From Mycobacterium sp. ITM-2016-00318 (lineage in GTDB: Bacteria > Actinomycetota > Actinomycetes > Mycobacteriales > Mycobacteriaceae): a stretch of DNA of 64,000 bases. Of this stretch, positions 27,680-36,144 are shown piece after piece. Numbering within the stretch: the stretch's first letter is position 1; each line of letters begins with the position of its first letter. The translations under genes and the position numbers were made by a program. The DNA is taken from the NCBI RefSeq assembly GCF_002968285.2, contig NZ_CP134400.1, positions 372,001 to 436,000 on the forward strand, in the 5' to 3' direction. The notes below the pieces were generated by a model. The model saw only the letters and a program-made list of their open reading frames with translations, searched no databases and had not been told where the DNA came from.

Positions 27680-29576
27680 CTACGACTGGGGCGTCAGAAT
27701 GGGATGGAGGATCGGTGCCACGAGTCCGGGCTTTGCCGGAGCCTTCTCCTCGCCACCGGCAGCCGTACCCGTGCCGGTTCCAGGGGTCGTGCCGGTGCCG
27801 CCTGTTCCCGTCCCGCCCGTGCCGGTCTGGCCACCGCCGGTGCCCCGGTCGATGGGCGGCGTACCGGTGCCGCCACTGCCGGTGCCGCCACCGGGGTCGA
27901 TGGGAGGTGTGCCGGTCCCCGGATCGCTCGGAGGAGCCGGATTCTCGGGTGCGGGCGCGGGAGCCGATGGCTCAGGCTCTTGTGCAGGCGGCGCAGGCGC
28001 GGGAGCCTCCGGAGCTGGGGCGGGAGCCGCCGGAGCCGGGGCGGAGTGCGGCGGTGCCTGCTGCACCACGGGGACCTGCTGCGGGCGCGGCGCGTACCGC
28101 GGCTGGGGACGGGCGACCACGGTCGTGACGCCGGGCGCCATGGCGGGCGCCGGCGCCCGGGCCGCGGGCTCCTGCTGTTGGGCAGCCGGCGCAGGAACCG
28201 GGGCGATGCCGGACGACGTGTCCGCCGGAACGGTCGAGGTGTCCCGGGTGATGGCGGCCAGGCCGAAGACGACACCGGCGACGAGGACCACCGCCGCCGC
28301 CAGCCCGGCCAGCAAAGCCGGACCGCGCCGACGCGACTCTGTGTGCTTCTCCCGCTCCTCGTGCCGGAAGCGAACCTCGGGCCTGCTGGCGGCGGGTGCC
28401 GGCGCGTACCGATCTTCGAGATACGGCGAGGTGTGCAGGACGTCGTAGGCATCGTCGTCGACCTCCGACCACGCGAGCGCCGCCGACGGCGGGCGCGGCG
28501 CCATCGCGCAGCGCTGCCGCGGAGACGGTGGCGGTGGCCGGAGCGGCTGGCGTGGCCGGCGCCAGCGCGGTCGCCGTTTCGACGATCTGGCTCCGCTCGG
28601 CGATCAGTGCCGCCCCCGCGGCGGCCGTCAACTGCGGCTGCGGGGTGGTGACCACCGTCGCGCGGAGATGCTCCGACAGCCGCTGGGTGATCAGCGGGAT
28701 GCGCGCGCCGCCGCCGATCGTCGCGACAGCCGAGATGCTCGCCAACGGAATCCTGTTGCGCTGCAACGTCTCCGCCAGCGTGGCAAGGAAGCCTTCGAGC
28801 GGCTCGTCGATCAGACCCTCGAGTTCCTTCCGGGTCATCCTGACGGTGGTCTCCATGCCGGGCACGTCCACGGCGATCGCGGTGGCCGTCTCATCGGACA
28901 GGCGTTCCTTCCCGCGCCTGCACTCGTCGCGCAGCACGGCCAGCGAACCGACCATCGACGTGCCCGCGGGGTCGGCGTCCGACGCCTCGAAGACCTCGGC
29001 GACCACCTTGGCGATGACGGCCTGGTCGATCTGGTCACCGGAGAAGTCGGGCACTCGGACCGTGTCGCCGATCGGCGCGTCCTCGGCTGCGGCGTCGACA
29101 AGGGTGATGCCTGCGCCGCTTCCGCCGAAGTCGCACAGCACGATCACGCCGGCCGTCGGCAGGCCGGGGCTCGAACGCAGCGCCGTCAGCGCGGCGGTGG
29201 CGTCGGACACCAGCGGCGAGCGGGCCAGTCCCGGCTTGCTGCGCAGCGCGCCGCGCAGCGCCTCGACCGCCGACGGTCGCCAATGCGCAGGTACGGCCAC
29301 CGCCACCTCCGACACCGGGGTGCGGGCCGCGGTGCGGGCCACTCCGTCGAGGGCCTCCACCAGCAGAATCTCCGGGCGATGGCGCGAGCCGTCCTGGGCG
29401 ACCATCGGCACCGGGTCGCCGACGCGGTCGACGAATCCGGTGAGCGTTACCCCGCGTTCCAGGGTCACCGCCGAGGCACGAATGACAGGTCGTTGGCCGT
29501 CGCCGGTACCGGCGAGGTTGGTGGCTCCAACGGCGAGGCCAAGCGAATTGCCCTTGCCGCCTTGAGGGTTCGACAT
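27680..29576 (-). pseudogene. Hsp70-like membrane protein with proline-rich tail, frameshifted
   Basis: The first 350 codons (29576 to about 28510) encode an Hsp70/actin-like ATPase-fold domain (GLAVGATNLAG, VAVPAHWRPSA, VLCDFGGSGAGITLVD, ATIGGGARIPLITQRL) closely related to the gene at 32217-33998. Near 28505 this frame runs into arginine-rich nonsense. The adjacent frame (27680-28504) holds the expected rest: an acidic linker (SEVDDDAYDVLHTSPYLEDRY), one membrane helix (ALLAGLAAAVVLVAGVVFG) and a Pro/Gly/Thr-rich tail. A one-base gain or two-base loss near 28505 explains it. Two separate proteins, the second starting at the ATG at 28504, are possible but no relative is split that way. TTAGGGG repeats lie upstream. 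Confidence 0.75.
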
Positions 29577-29678
29577 GTCACACCTCTGCGTCGGATTGGT
29601 CGCGAAACGGTCTAACTGACACTAAAGCGCAGGTAGGCGTCACGGATCGGTGCTCACCCCGGCGCCTGGGTGTGACCC

Positions 29679-29717
29679 ATAGGGGAAATCGATTAGGGGA
29701 TCGGAGTGCGTTAGGGG
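29679..29717 (-). promoter_or_regulatory. CCCCTAA-repeat cluster, candidate IniR site
   Basis: TTAGGGG occurs at 29693-29699 and 29711-29717, with a near copy ATAGGGG at 29679-29685. On the minus strand these read CCCCTAA toward the Hsp70-like gene that starts at 29576. The same unit occurs at 34066-34105 and 34861-34876. Binding by IniR is inferred from the shared position only. Confidence 0.5.
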
Positions 29718-29727
29718 AGAGAAGGGG

Positions 29728-32217
29728 TCAGCCTGGCGTGGCCAGCATCGCCCGCAGCATGGACAGCATCTCCGAGCGGGATTCCGCTCCCAGCCTGCGC
29801 CGGATGCGGGCGACGTGGTGCTCGACCGTCTTGGCCGAGATGAACAACTGGCTCCCGATGTCGCGGTACGGCATGCCCAGCAGCAGCAGTTCGGCGACCT
29901 CCCGCTCGCGGTCCGACAAGCGTGACGACTGCGGCCGTGGTGCACCCGTCGGCGCGCTCGTCGCGGGCGCTGAATCGGTGCCCTCGTCGACCGACGTCGT
30001 CAGTTTGAGGTCACGGGCCAACTGCAACATCGTGCCGGAGACCCGCCCGTCGGGGGTCTGCAGGGCGGCCTGGCCCGCCAGTCGGGTGGCATCCGAGGTC
30101 AGCCCGAACTGCGACAGCGCCCGCGCGGCGGCGGTGACTTCGTCGACGTCGACATGGTTGGCGAGCACCCGAAGCCACGTCCGGCCCGCGCCGGAGAGGG
30201 CCTTCGCGAACGCGCTGCCGCCCGCAGCCGAGGTGAGTGCATGACCATGCGGGGCTACCGCCTCAGGCGAGTTGGCGAGAATCCCGGCATGCACACCCGC
30301 CCAGTGCAGCGGCACCGACCACAGAGTCGGGTCGCCCAGCGAATCGAGAATCGCGAAGGCCCCGTCCAGGGCGTGCTGCAACCGGTCGATCTGCCGCATG
30401 CGCGCCGCGGCGACCCACAACTCGCCGAGCGGAAGCAGCGAGAAGAGGTCGACGGAGTACTCGGCAAGCACCTCCATGGCGGCGTACCAATGCTTCTGAA
30501 CCGCTCCGCCGTCTCCGCTGCGGCGCGCGATCGCGGTGTTCAACGCCGCCGCCCACAGCGCGTCGCGCCGGTGAAGACCTGCCTCACCGACGGCAGCGGC
30601 GTCGGCCGTAGCAGCGGCGAGCTGGCCGTCCTGCATGCGCACCCAGCCGAGGAGCAGCCGATGGCGGTGAACCGAGAACACGTCATCCTCGTGCGCGCCG
30701 CGCACCGCGCGCCCGATGACGCTTCGTGCGCGCACCGGGTCGCCGCCGTGCAGTGCTGCAAGCGTGACCAACGCGGCGGCACTGTCCGGGGCGACGCCAG
30801 GTTGGTGCTGTTCGATCGTGATGGCCTGGCCGAGCCGGGCGATGGCGACAGGGAAGGGCGCCTCGAGGGACAGCAAGAGACCCTCGGCCAAGTTGTGTGC
30901 GGCACGTGCGGTCGACGTTGGGGGGCCGGCGCTTTCGGTGTTCAGCGCCGCCCTGGCGGCCTCCCCGTCGCCCCCGGCGATCGACACGACGGCATTGGCG
31001 GCACTGATGTAGGCGTCCGGATAGGGGCCGAGCCAGCCGAACAGGTCTTTCGCCTGGGCCGCACCGCCGTCGTGCATCGCGATACTCGCCGCGATCCGCA
31101 CCGCCGCCGCGCGCTCTGCCGCGTCGTCGGAAGCCAGCAGTTCGTCGGTCAGCCGGCCCGCGGTCGCGCAGTCACCCGTCATCGCCAGCGCATCGGCCAG
31201 CCGCGCGCTGACCGCGGTCGCACCGGCCTCCGCCGCCGCCCGGTAGAGCTGCGCCGCCTTGGCCGGCTGGTCTCGATGGCCGGTGGCGAGGTCGGCGAGC
31301 GCGGTGGCCAGCTGGTCGTCGCGGAGTCCGTGGTCGGCCATCCGCAGCGCGAGATCCGATGTCAGCGTGGTCAATTCCATCTGCGAGCAGAGCAGTGCTA
31401 TCTCGACGTCGTGGTGGCGGGCCGCGCCGATGATCGCGGCGACGCCGATGTGCACCGAGCGCAGAAACGACTGACTGTGAGAGGGCTCGATGAGCCCGCT
31501 GGCACGCGCGCGGTCTACCAGGCGCGCGGCCTCCTCGGAGCTGAGACGAAGCGCCGCCGCGACGTCGTCGGCGCCGAGTTCCGGGCTCAACGACGAGACC
31601 AGCAGGGTGTCGAGCACCGGCTCCTCGACCCGTCGCAGGCGCTCGATCAACGCGAACCTGGCCGCCTCGATGACGGCGTTCGCCGCGGCCTCTCCAGTGC
31701 GGGACGCCGCCGCGGCGACGGCAGGTCGTAGCAGGAAGGGTAATCCGGCAGTCGAAACCATCAGCGCCCGAACCAGTTCCGGTGACGGCTGGCCACCGGT
31801 GGCCGCAGCGGCCGCTTCGCTGACGTCGGACGCGGCCAGCGAGCCGAGCGACAGCACCGGGTTCTCCCGCTCCAAGGCGGTAACCAGTGCACGAAGCGAC
31901 TGCCGTTGGGTGAGCGGTTCTGCGGCGACGATGACCGTCGCGCGGGGGTCGGAAACCCGCTCTGCGAGTCGGAGAAGCTCGTCGTCGGCGAGCACATGTG
32001 CGTCATCGATGACGACGGCCGCGCCCGGATCGTCATCCGGCCGCGGTGCCCGCGTCACTACCTGAATGTCCGCCGACCGCAGGGTATTACGCATCGCCGC
32101 GAGCACTGAGCTCTTGCCCGTACCGATGCCGCCGGACACCAGGATCCTGACCGGCTCGGTGGGTGCGGCGGTCAGCGTCGAGACGGCCTCTCGGGCGGCA
32201 GGCGGTATGTCGTTCAT
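29728..32217 (-). CDS. iniR: IniR-type STAND ATPase and LuxR-family transcription regulator (Rv0339c)
   Basis: This 829-aa protein has an N-terminal P-loop (VSGGIGTGKSSV, about 27-38) with a Walker B-like VVIDDAH. A long helical-repeat middle follows, then a C-terminal LuxR helix-turn-helix (LSDREREVAELLLLGMPYRDI, then SAKTVEHHVARIRRRLGA). Size, domain order and place between etfD and iniB match M. tuberculosis Rv0339c. That protein was described as IniR, which switches on iniBAC under cell-envelope stress and in response to trehalose. Its ATG overlaps the stop of the upstream Hsp70-like gene by one base (TGATG), so the two are translationally coupled, suggesting they work together. Confidence 0.9.
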   Translation of the reverse strand: MNDIPPAAREAVSTLTAAPTEPVRILVSGGIGTGKSSVLAAMRNTLRSADIQVVTRAPRPDDDPGAAVVIDDAHVLADDELLRLAERVSDPRATVIVAAEPLTQRQSLRALVTALERENPVLSLGSLAASDVSEAAAAATGGQPSPELVRALMVSTAGLPFLLRPAVAAAASRTGEAAANAVIEAARFALIERLRRVEEPVLDTLLVSSLSPELGADDVAAALRLSSEEAARLVDRARASGLIEPSHSQSFLRSVHIGVAAIIGAARHHDVEIALLCSQMELTTLTSDLALRMADHGLRDDQLATALADLATGHRDQPAKAAQLYRAAAEAGATAVSARLADALAMTGDCATAGRLTDELLASDDAAERAAAVRIAASIAMHDGGAAQAKDLFGWLGPYPDAYISAANAVVSIAGGDGEAARAALNTESAGPPTSTARAAHNLAEGLLLSLEAPFPVAIARLGQAITIEQHQPGVAPDSAAALVTLAALHGGDPVRARSVIGRAVRGAHEDDVFSVHRHRLLLGWVRMQDGQLAAATADAAAVGEAGLHRRDALWAAALNTAIARRSGDGGAVQKHWYAAMEVLAEYSVDLFSLLPLGELWVAAARMRQIDRLQHALDGAFAILDSLGDPTLWSVPLHWAGVHAGILANSPEAVAPHGHALTSAAGGSAFAKALSGAGRTWLRVLANHVDVDEVTAAARALSQFGLTSDATRLAGQAALQTPDGRVSGTMLQLARDLKLTTSVDEGTDSAPATSAPTGAPRPQSSRLSDREREVAELLLLGMPYRDIGSQLFISAKTVEHHVARIRRRLGAESRSEMLSMLRAMLATPG

Positions 32218-33998
32218 CAGCCGGAGCCGGCCGGCGGCACCGGCTCGGGCTCCGGCTCAGGTTCCGGTTGCGGCCTCGGTGCGGGCGGCGACGTCGTCGT
32301 AGTCGGCGTAGTGGTTCTCGTCGTCGTAGTGGTGGCTGTTGTCGTGGTGGTCGTCGTGGTCGTGGTGGTGCTCGTCGTTGTGGTGGCCGACGTCGTCGTC
32401 GGCGTCGTGGTGGTCGAGGTGCTCGACGGCGGAGGCGGTGTGACGATCGTGGTCGTCGGCTGGCCGTCGGAGCCGGTCACCGTGACCGTCGTCGGTCCAG
32501 CCGATGTCGGTGGCGGCTCCGTTGACGGGCCGATGGAGAACGTGGTGCTCGTCTCGGTGACCGGACCGAGCACCCCGTCGCCGCTCGTCAGAGTGACTGC
32601 GAGCCCGCCGATCGCGAGCACCGCGGCCGCGGCGGCCGCGCCGAACAGAATCGGCGGACGCTTGTACCAGGGCAGTGGCGCTGGTTCGGCCTCGTACTGC
32701 GATTGCGTGTCGGTCGCGAAATCCATCGCTGGCCGGGCGTCGGTGGCTCCGGAGTAGACGTCGGCGGCGTAGTCGGAACCGGTGTAGGGCACCGGTTCGT
32801 CACCGATGGCGTCGTCCTGCGACCACGCCAATGCGCGGTGCGTCGCCGATTCGGCGCCGTCGGCTGCCGACTGGCTGGCTGCCAGCCCGGCAGCGCCCGC
32901 CGCCCACGCTGTCGGCGCGATACCCGTCGCGGAATCGGCGAAAGGCGAAAGCCCGGTCGGCGCATCTGCGGCCAGTTCCTGGTCGGCGAGCAGTGCCGCG
33001 CCCGCGGCCGTGTTCAGCTGCGACTGAGGTGTGGTGATGACGGGGACGCGGAATTGTTCGGACAGTCGCTGGGTGACCAGAGGTATGCCCGCGCCGCCGC
33101 CGACGGTCGTGACCCCCGCAAGCGCAGAGGGGGCGATGTTGTTGCGCTCCAACGTTTCTGCGACGGCGGCGAGGAGCCCTGCGAGCGGACCGGCGATGAG
33201 GTTGTCGAGCTCGGCGCGGGTCAGCCGGACGTCGGACGAGAAGCCGGGCAGGTCGACGGGCACCGCGGTGGCGGTGTCCGCGGACAGTCGCTCCTTGGCT
33301 TGCCGGCATTCGTCACGCAGCCGAGTCAGTGAGCCGACGGCCGCGGTGCCCGCAGGATCGGCGTTGTTGGCATCGGCGACGCCAAGGATCACGTGGTTCA
33401 GGATCGCCTGATCGATCTGGTCGCCGGAGAACTCTGCGTATCGGACGGTTTCCCCAACGGGCGTGAGATTCTCATTCGCGTCTGCCAGCGAGATGCTGGT
33501 TCCGCTGCCGCCGAGGTCGACGAGCGCGATGACGCCGGCGGGCAGTCCCGGTGCGGCCTGCAGCGCGGTGAGCGCGGCGACCGACTCCGGTATGAGCGCG
33601 GCGGGGACACCGCCGGGCGACAGGTTCGGCTTGTCCCGCAACGCACCGCGCAACGCACCCACCACCGCCGGTCCCCAGTGCGCGGGCACCGCGATCGCGA
33701 CCGGCCTGCCACCACCCACCGCGTTCGTCATGGCGTCGAGCGCCTCGACGAGCACCTGTTCGGCGCTGTGAGAGCTGCCATCCTCGGCGACGAGCGGCAC
33801 CGGGTCGCCGACCCGGTCGACGAAACCGGACAGCACCACTCCCGGCTGGCCGAGCGCGGGGTTCTCTGCGGGTGCTCCGACCTCGGGGGGGCGGTCTGGA
33901 AACAGCGTCAACACCGCGCGCCGCATCACGGGCGGACGACCGACGCGGGCGGCGACGAGGTTCGTCGCCCCGATGGACAATCCGAGCGGTGTGCTCAT
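32217..33998 (-). CDS. Hsp70-like membrane protein with threonine-rich tail, coupled to iniR
   Basis: This 593-aa protein has an Hsp70/actin-like domain over residues 1-345 (GLSIGATNLVAARVG, IAVPAHWGPAVV, ALVDLGGSGTSISLAD, TTVGGGAGIPLVTQRL). A linker of about 110 residues follows, then the juxtamembrane motif PWYKRPPILFG, one membrane helix (about 465-488) and a tail dominated by runs of threonine ending in Pro/Glu repeats. The Hsp70-like part should be cytoplasmic and the Thr-rich tail (probably mannosylated in mycobacteria) outside. The start is ATG at 33998 with AGGAGA about ten bases before it. It forms an operon with iniR. I infer that it could report wall state to IniR; nothing in the sequence proves this. 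Confidence 0.82.
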   Translation of the reverse strand: MSTPLGLSIGATNLVAARVGRPPVMRRAVLTLFPDRPPEVGAPAENPALGQPGVVLSGFVDRVGDPVPLVAEDGSSHSAEQVLVEALDAMTNAVGGGRPVAIAVPAHWGPAVVGALRGALRDKPNLSPGGVPAALIPESVAALTALQAAPGLPAGVIALVDLGGSGTSISLADANENLTPVGETVRYAEFSGDQIDQAILNHVILGVADANNADPAGTAAVGSLTRLRDECRQAKERLSADTATAVPVDLPGFSSDVRLTRAELDNLIAGPLAGLLAAVAETLERNNIAPSALAGVTTVGGGAGIPLVTQRLSEQFRVPVITTPQSQLNTAAGAALLADQELAADAPTGLSPFADSATGIAPTAWAAGAAGLAASQSAADGAESATHRALAWSQDDAIGDEPVPYTGSDYAADVYSGATDARPAMDFATDTQSQYEAEPAPLPWYKRPPILFGAAAAAAVLAIGGLAVTLTSGDGVLGPVTETSTTFSIGPSTEPPPTSAGPTTVTVTGSDGQPTTTIVTPPPPSSTSTTTTPTTTSATTTTSTTTTTTTTTTTATTTTTRTTTPTTTTSPPAPRPQPEPEPEPEPVPPAGSG

Positions 33999-34065
33999 GG
34001 ATATAGAGTCTCCTGTCCTGGCCGTTGCTCACGATAGCGGCCGAAACGCCGGCGAACAGCCGATC

Positions 34066-34105
34066 CCCCTAACGGCGCGGAACCCCTAACGCTGCGTCCC
34101 CTAAC
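34066..34105 (+). promoter_or_regulatory. Three CCCCTAAC repeats, candidate IniR site
   Basis: CCCCTAAC occurs at 34066-34073, 34083-34090 and 34098-34105, spaced 17 and 15 bases. The cluster lies between the divergent Hsp70-like/iniR operon (start 33998) and the IniB-like gene (start 34218), so it could control both. The repeats read toward the IniB-like gene. Confidence 0.55.
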
Positions 34106-34217
34106 GCCCCCGCCGTGGGGGAGGGTTCGCCACCGATCTCCGATTACCTGTACCTGGATAGCATCGTGGCTAACCAGGGGCACTCGCCCCAAGCAATCGC
34201 AGGAAAGAAGGTGAGTC

Positions 34218-34760
34218 ATGGCAAACCCGCTACTCGACTTTGTCATGTCGTTGGTGCGGGACCCTGACGCTGCTGCCCAGTATGCCGCTGACCCGGCGGG
34301 CGCCATCCACTCAGCCAACCTGACCGACGTGACCAGTGCAGACGTCAACGCTTTGATTCCAGTCGTTTCAGAGTCGCTGTCGACGGCGATGCCGGGTACC
34401 GGCGCAGAAGCCCTCGTCGGGGAATCGGCCGGCAACATCTGGAGCAGCGGGGCCGCGACGACTGCATTCGACGCTTTCGACGACCACCTGGCGGTGCCCA
34501 CGATCGACGACGGGCACAGCATCGCGTCGAACGTCATCGAGCAGCCCGCCGACTCGCTGCACGCGGGGGTGGACGCAATCGACGACGCCGCACTCCCTGC
34601 GGTCGCCGATATCGATGATCCGTCGACGCAGCTCACAGGCGGAATCATCGACGATGCACCCCTGGTCGGCGATGCCACCGACACGGACTGGCACTCGGTC
34701 GTCGACGACGCACAGCACCACCTGGACACCGGCGACACCGGATTCGACATCTTTGACTAG
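34218..34760 (+). CDS. IniB-like protein (Rv0340 position)
   Basis: This 180-aa protein has an N-terminal 50 residues (MANPLLDFVMSLVRDPDAAA-like, with AGAIHSANLTDVTSADVNAL) that resemble the N-terminal domain of IniB. The rest is acidic and rich in Asp, Ala and Ile with no membrane helix. In M. tuberculosis Rv0340 occupies this place before iniB. The ribosome-binding site GAAGGTGA is clear. CCCCTAAC repeats lie upstream and a terminator hairpin follows, so it appears to be its own transcription unit, probably controlled together with iniBAC. The function is unknown. Confidence 0.82.
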   Translation: MANPLLDFVMSLVRDPDAAAQYAADPAGAIHSANLTDVTSADVNALIPVVSESLSTAMPGTGAEALVGESAGNIWSSGAATTAFDAFDDHLAVPTIDDGHSIASNVIEQPADSLHAGVDAIDDAALPAVADIDDPSTQLTGGIIDDAPLVGDATDTDWHSVVDDAQHHLDTGDTGFDIFD

Positions 34761-34780
34761 TTCCACTGGCAGTTCGGCAG

Positions 34781-34810
34781 CGGCGCGGCCATCGACGGTC
34801 GCGCCGTTTT
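34781..34810 (+). terminator. Intrinsic terminator after the IniB-like gene
   Basis: CGGCGCGGCC pairs with GGTCGCGCCG (34781-34790 with 34797-34806, one G-T pair) around a six-base loop, followed by TTTT at 34807-34810. It lies 20 bases after the stop codon. Confidence 0.7.
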
Positions 34811-34860
34811 CGCGTTCCAAGACCCTGCCGGCCTGCGCAGATACCTTCATTCCCAGCCAT

Positions 34861-34880
34861 CCCCTAATCCCCTAATGGGG
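34861..34880 (+). promoter_or_regulatory. Tandem CCCCTAAT repeat upstream of iniB, candidate IniR site
   Basis: CCCCTAAT is repeated directly at 34861-34868 and 34869-34876, followed by GGGG. A weaker CCCCGTA lies near 34906. The cluster is about 150-170 bases before the iniB start, in the region where the induced iniBAC promoter should be. It shares the core with the clusters at 29679-29717 and 34066-34105. Confidence 0.55.
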
Positions 34881-35028
34881 CACCCCCCACAATCCCGGCA
34901 TGAAGCCCCGTAGGGATGGGACTCGACCCCGTTCCCGGGGGCTCGCCGGATCCATAACGTAGTTCCCAGATCGCCGGACAAAGCCCGGTGACGACGACAA
35001 CGAAACACCCACCCGAAAGGCACTGACG

Positions 35029-36063
35029 ATGTCCAATCCCATCTCCTTCCTCTTCGACTGGCTCCTCGGCCTGACCCGCCCCGGCGCCGATCCGTCCGAC
35101 GTCCGCTCCTTCATCGCCAACCCCACCCAGGCGGCTTCGCAGGCGATGGGCACCGCGGTGACCCAGGCCCAGCTGACGCAGGCTGCGTCCGCGGTCGTCG
35201 CCCCCGCTGCGCTCTATGGCGGAGGCAACCCGATTGAGGCGCTGCAGCACACGGTCGCCGACAACAACGGACTGACCTTTGCGCCGCAGCGGACGTTCGC
35301 CCCCGAGACGGCCTTCGCGAGCCACAACGACACCGCTCTCGCCAGCGGCAACGATATCGGCAGCCCGCGGGCCGGCGAAGACGTTCAGCAGGGAGTCGGC
35401 AACTTCGACCTGGACTTCGACTTCAGCCGTGACATCAACGCCAGCGACGGCAGCACCGTCAACACCGGCACCATCAACGGCGATGTGGACAGCACCAACG
35501 TCGAGGGTGACGGCAACGTCGTCGGCGACGACAACGACGGGAACAACACCGGCGATGTCATCGCCGGGCAGGGCTCCAACGTCAACGCCGGTGGCACCGA
35601 CAACGACATCGACGACAGCGGCGACGACGTCAACACCCAGGCGGGCGGCGACGTCTCCACCAACACCGGCAGCGGGCAGAACACCCAGGTCGGTGACATC
35701 GATACCAGCGGCGGCGGCGCCGCGGGCGGCGACGGTGGGCACGGCGGCGGCGGCCTCATCAACGTCGGCAGCGACGGTGGCGACGGTGGCGGCGCGGCAG
35801 GCGGATCGGGCGGTGGCGTGATCATCGCTCCGACGCAGCCCACCAACACCAACAGCAATAACCAGGCGGCCGGCGACGACATCAACAACGTCGACGCGTC
35901 GGGTTCGCAGGCTCCGGTGGTGGTCGGCAACACGGACGACCACTCGGTGTCCTCGGGCGGCGGCGACGTCACCCAGGCCGATCACGTGGGCGGCAACGTG
36001 GATGCCAGCCACGACGACAACTCGACCCACCAACAGTCGGGTGTCGACGTCGACCTCTTCTGA
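35029..36063 (+). CDS. iniB: IniB, Asn/Gly/Asp-rich cell-envelope stress protein
   Basis: This 344-aa protein is shorter than the 479-aa M. tuberculosis protein. It has an N-terminal IniB domain (SNPISFLFDWLLGLTRPGA-like) and then, from about 130, a low-complexity region of Asn, Gly, Asp, Thr and Val with a loose alternating pattern (NTGTINGDVDSTN, GDGNVVGDDNDGNNTGD). This could form a beta-solenoid. iniB is the first gene of the isoniazid-inducible iniBAC operon, induced by inhibitors of mycolate and arabinogalactan synthesis. The biochemical role is not known. It is followed by a strong hairpin before iniA. Confidence 0.92.
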   Translation: MSNPISFLFDWLLGLTRPGADPSDVRSFIANPTQAASQAMGTAVTQAQLTQAASAVVAPAALYGGGNPIEALQHTVADNNGLTFAPQRTFAPETAFASHNDTALASGNDIGSPRAGEDVQQGVGNFDLDFDFSRDINASDGSTVNTGTINGDVDSTNVEGDGNVVGDDNDGNNTGDVIAGQGSNVNAGGTDNDIDDSGDDVNTQAGGDVSTNTGSGQNTQVGDIDTSGGGAAGGDGGHGGGGLINVGSDGGDGGGAAGGSGGGVIIAPTQPTNTNSNNQAAGDDINNVDASGSQAPVVVGNTDDHSVSSGGGDVTQADHVGGNVDASHDDNSTHQQSGVDVDLF

Positions 36064-36087
36064 CCGACCCGCACAACCACATAGCGC

Positions 36088-36120
36088 ACTGGCGGGGACC
36101 GTATTCCGGTCCCCGCCAGT
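36088..36120 (+). terminator. 13-bp hairpin between iniB and iniA
   Basis: ACTGGCGGGGACC (36088-36100) pairs perfectly with GGTCCCCGCCAGT (36108-36120) around a seven-base loop. No T-run follows, so it may act as a partial terminator or as an RNA-processing and stability element that sets the iniB to iniAC ratio. Confidence 0.65.
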
Positions 36121-36144
36121 TGGCGCGTCTACCGTGGGGACACC

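Noticed and set aside
30154..31731. Long open frame (525 codons) antisense to iniR
   Set aside because: A GC-bias shadow: arginine/glycine-rich, no conserved motif, and iniR is well supported on the other strand.
32300..32420. Non-coding GT-rich repeat
   Set aside because: It encodes the threonine-rich tail of the Hsp70-like protein in frame, so it is coding low complexity.
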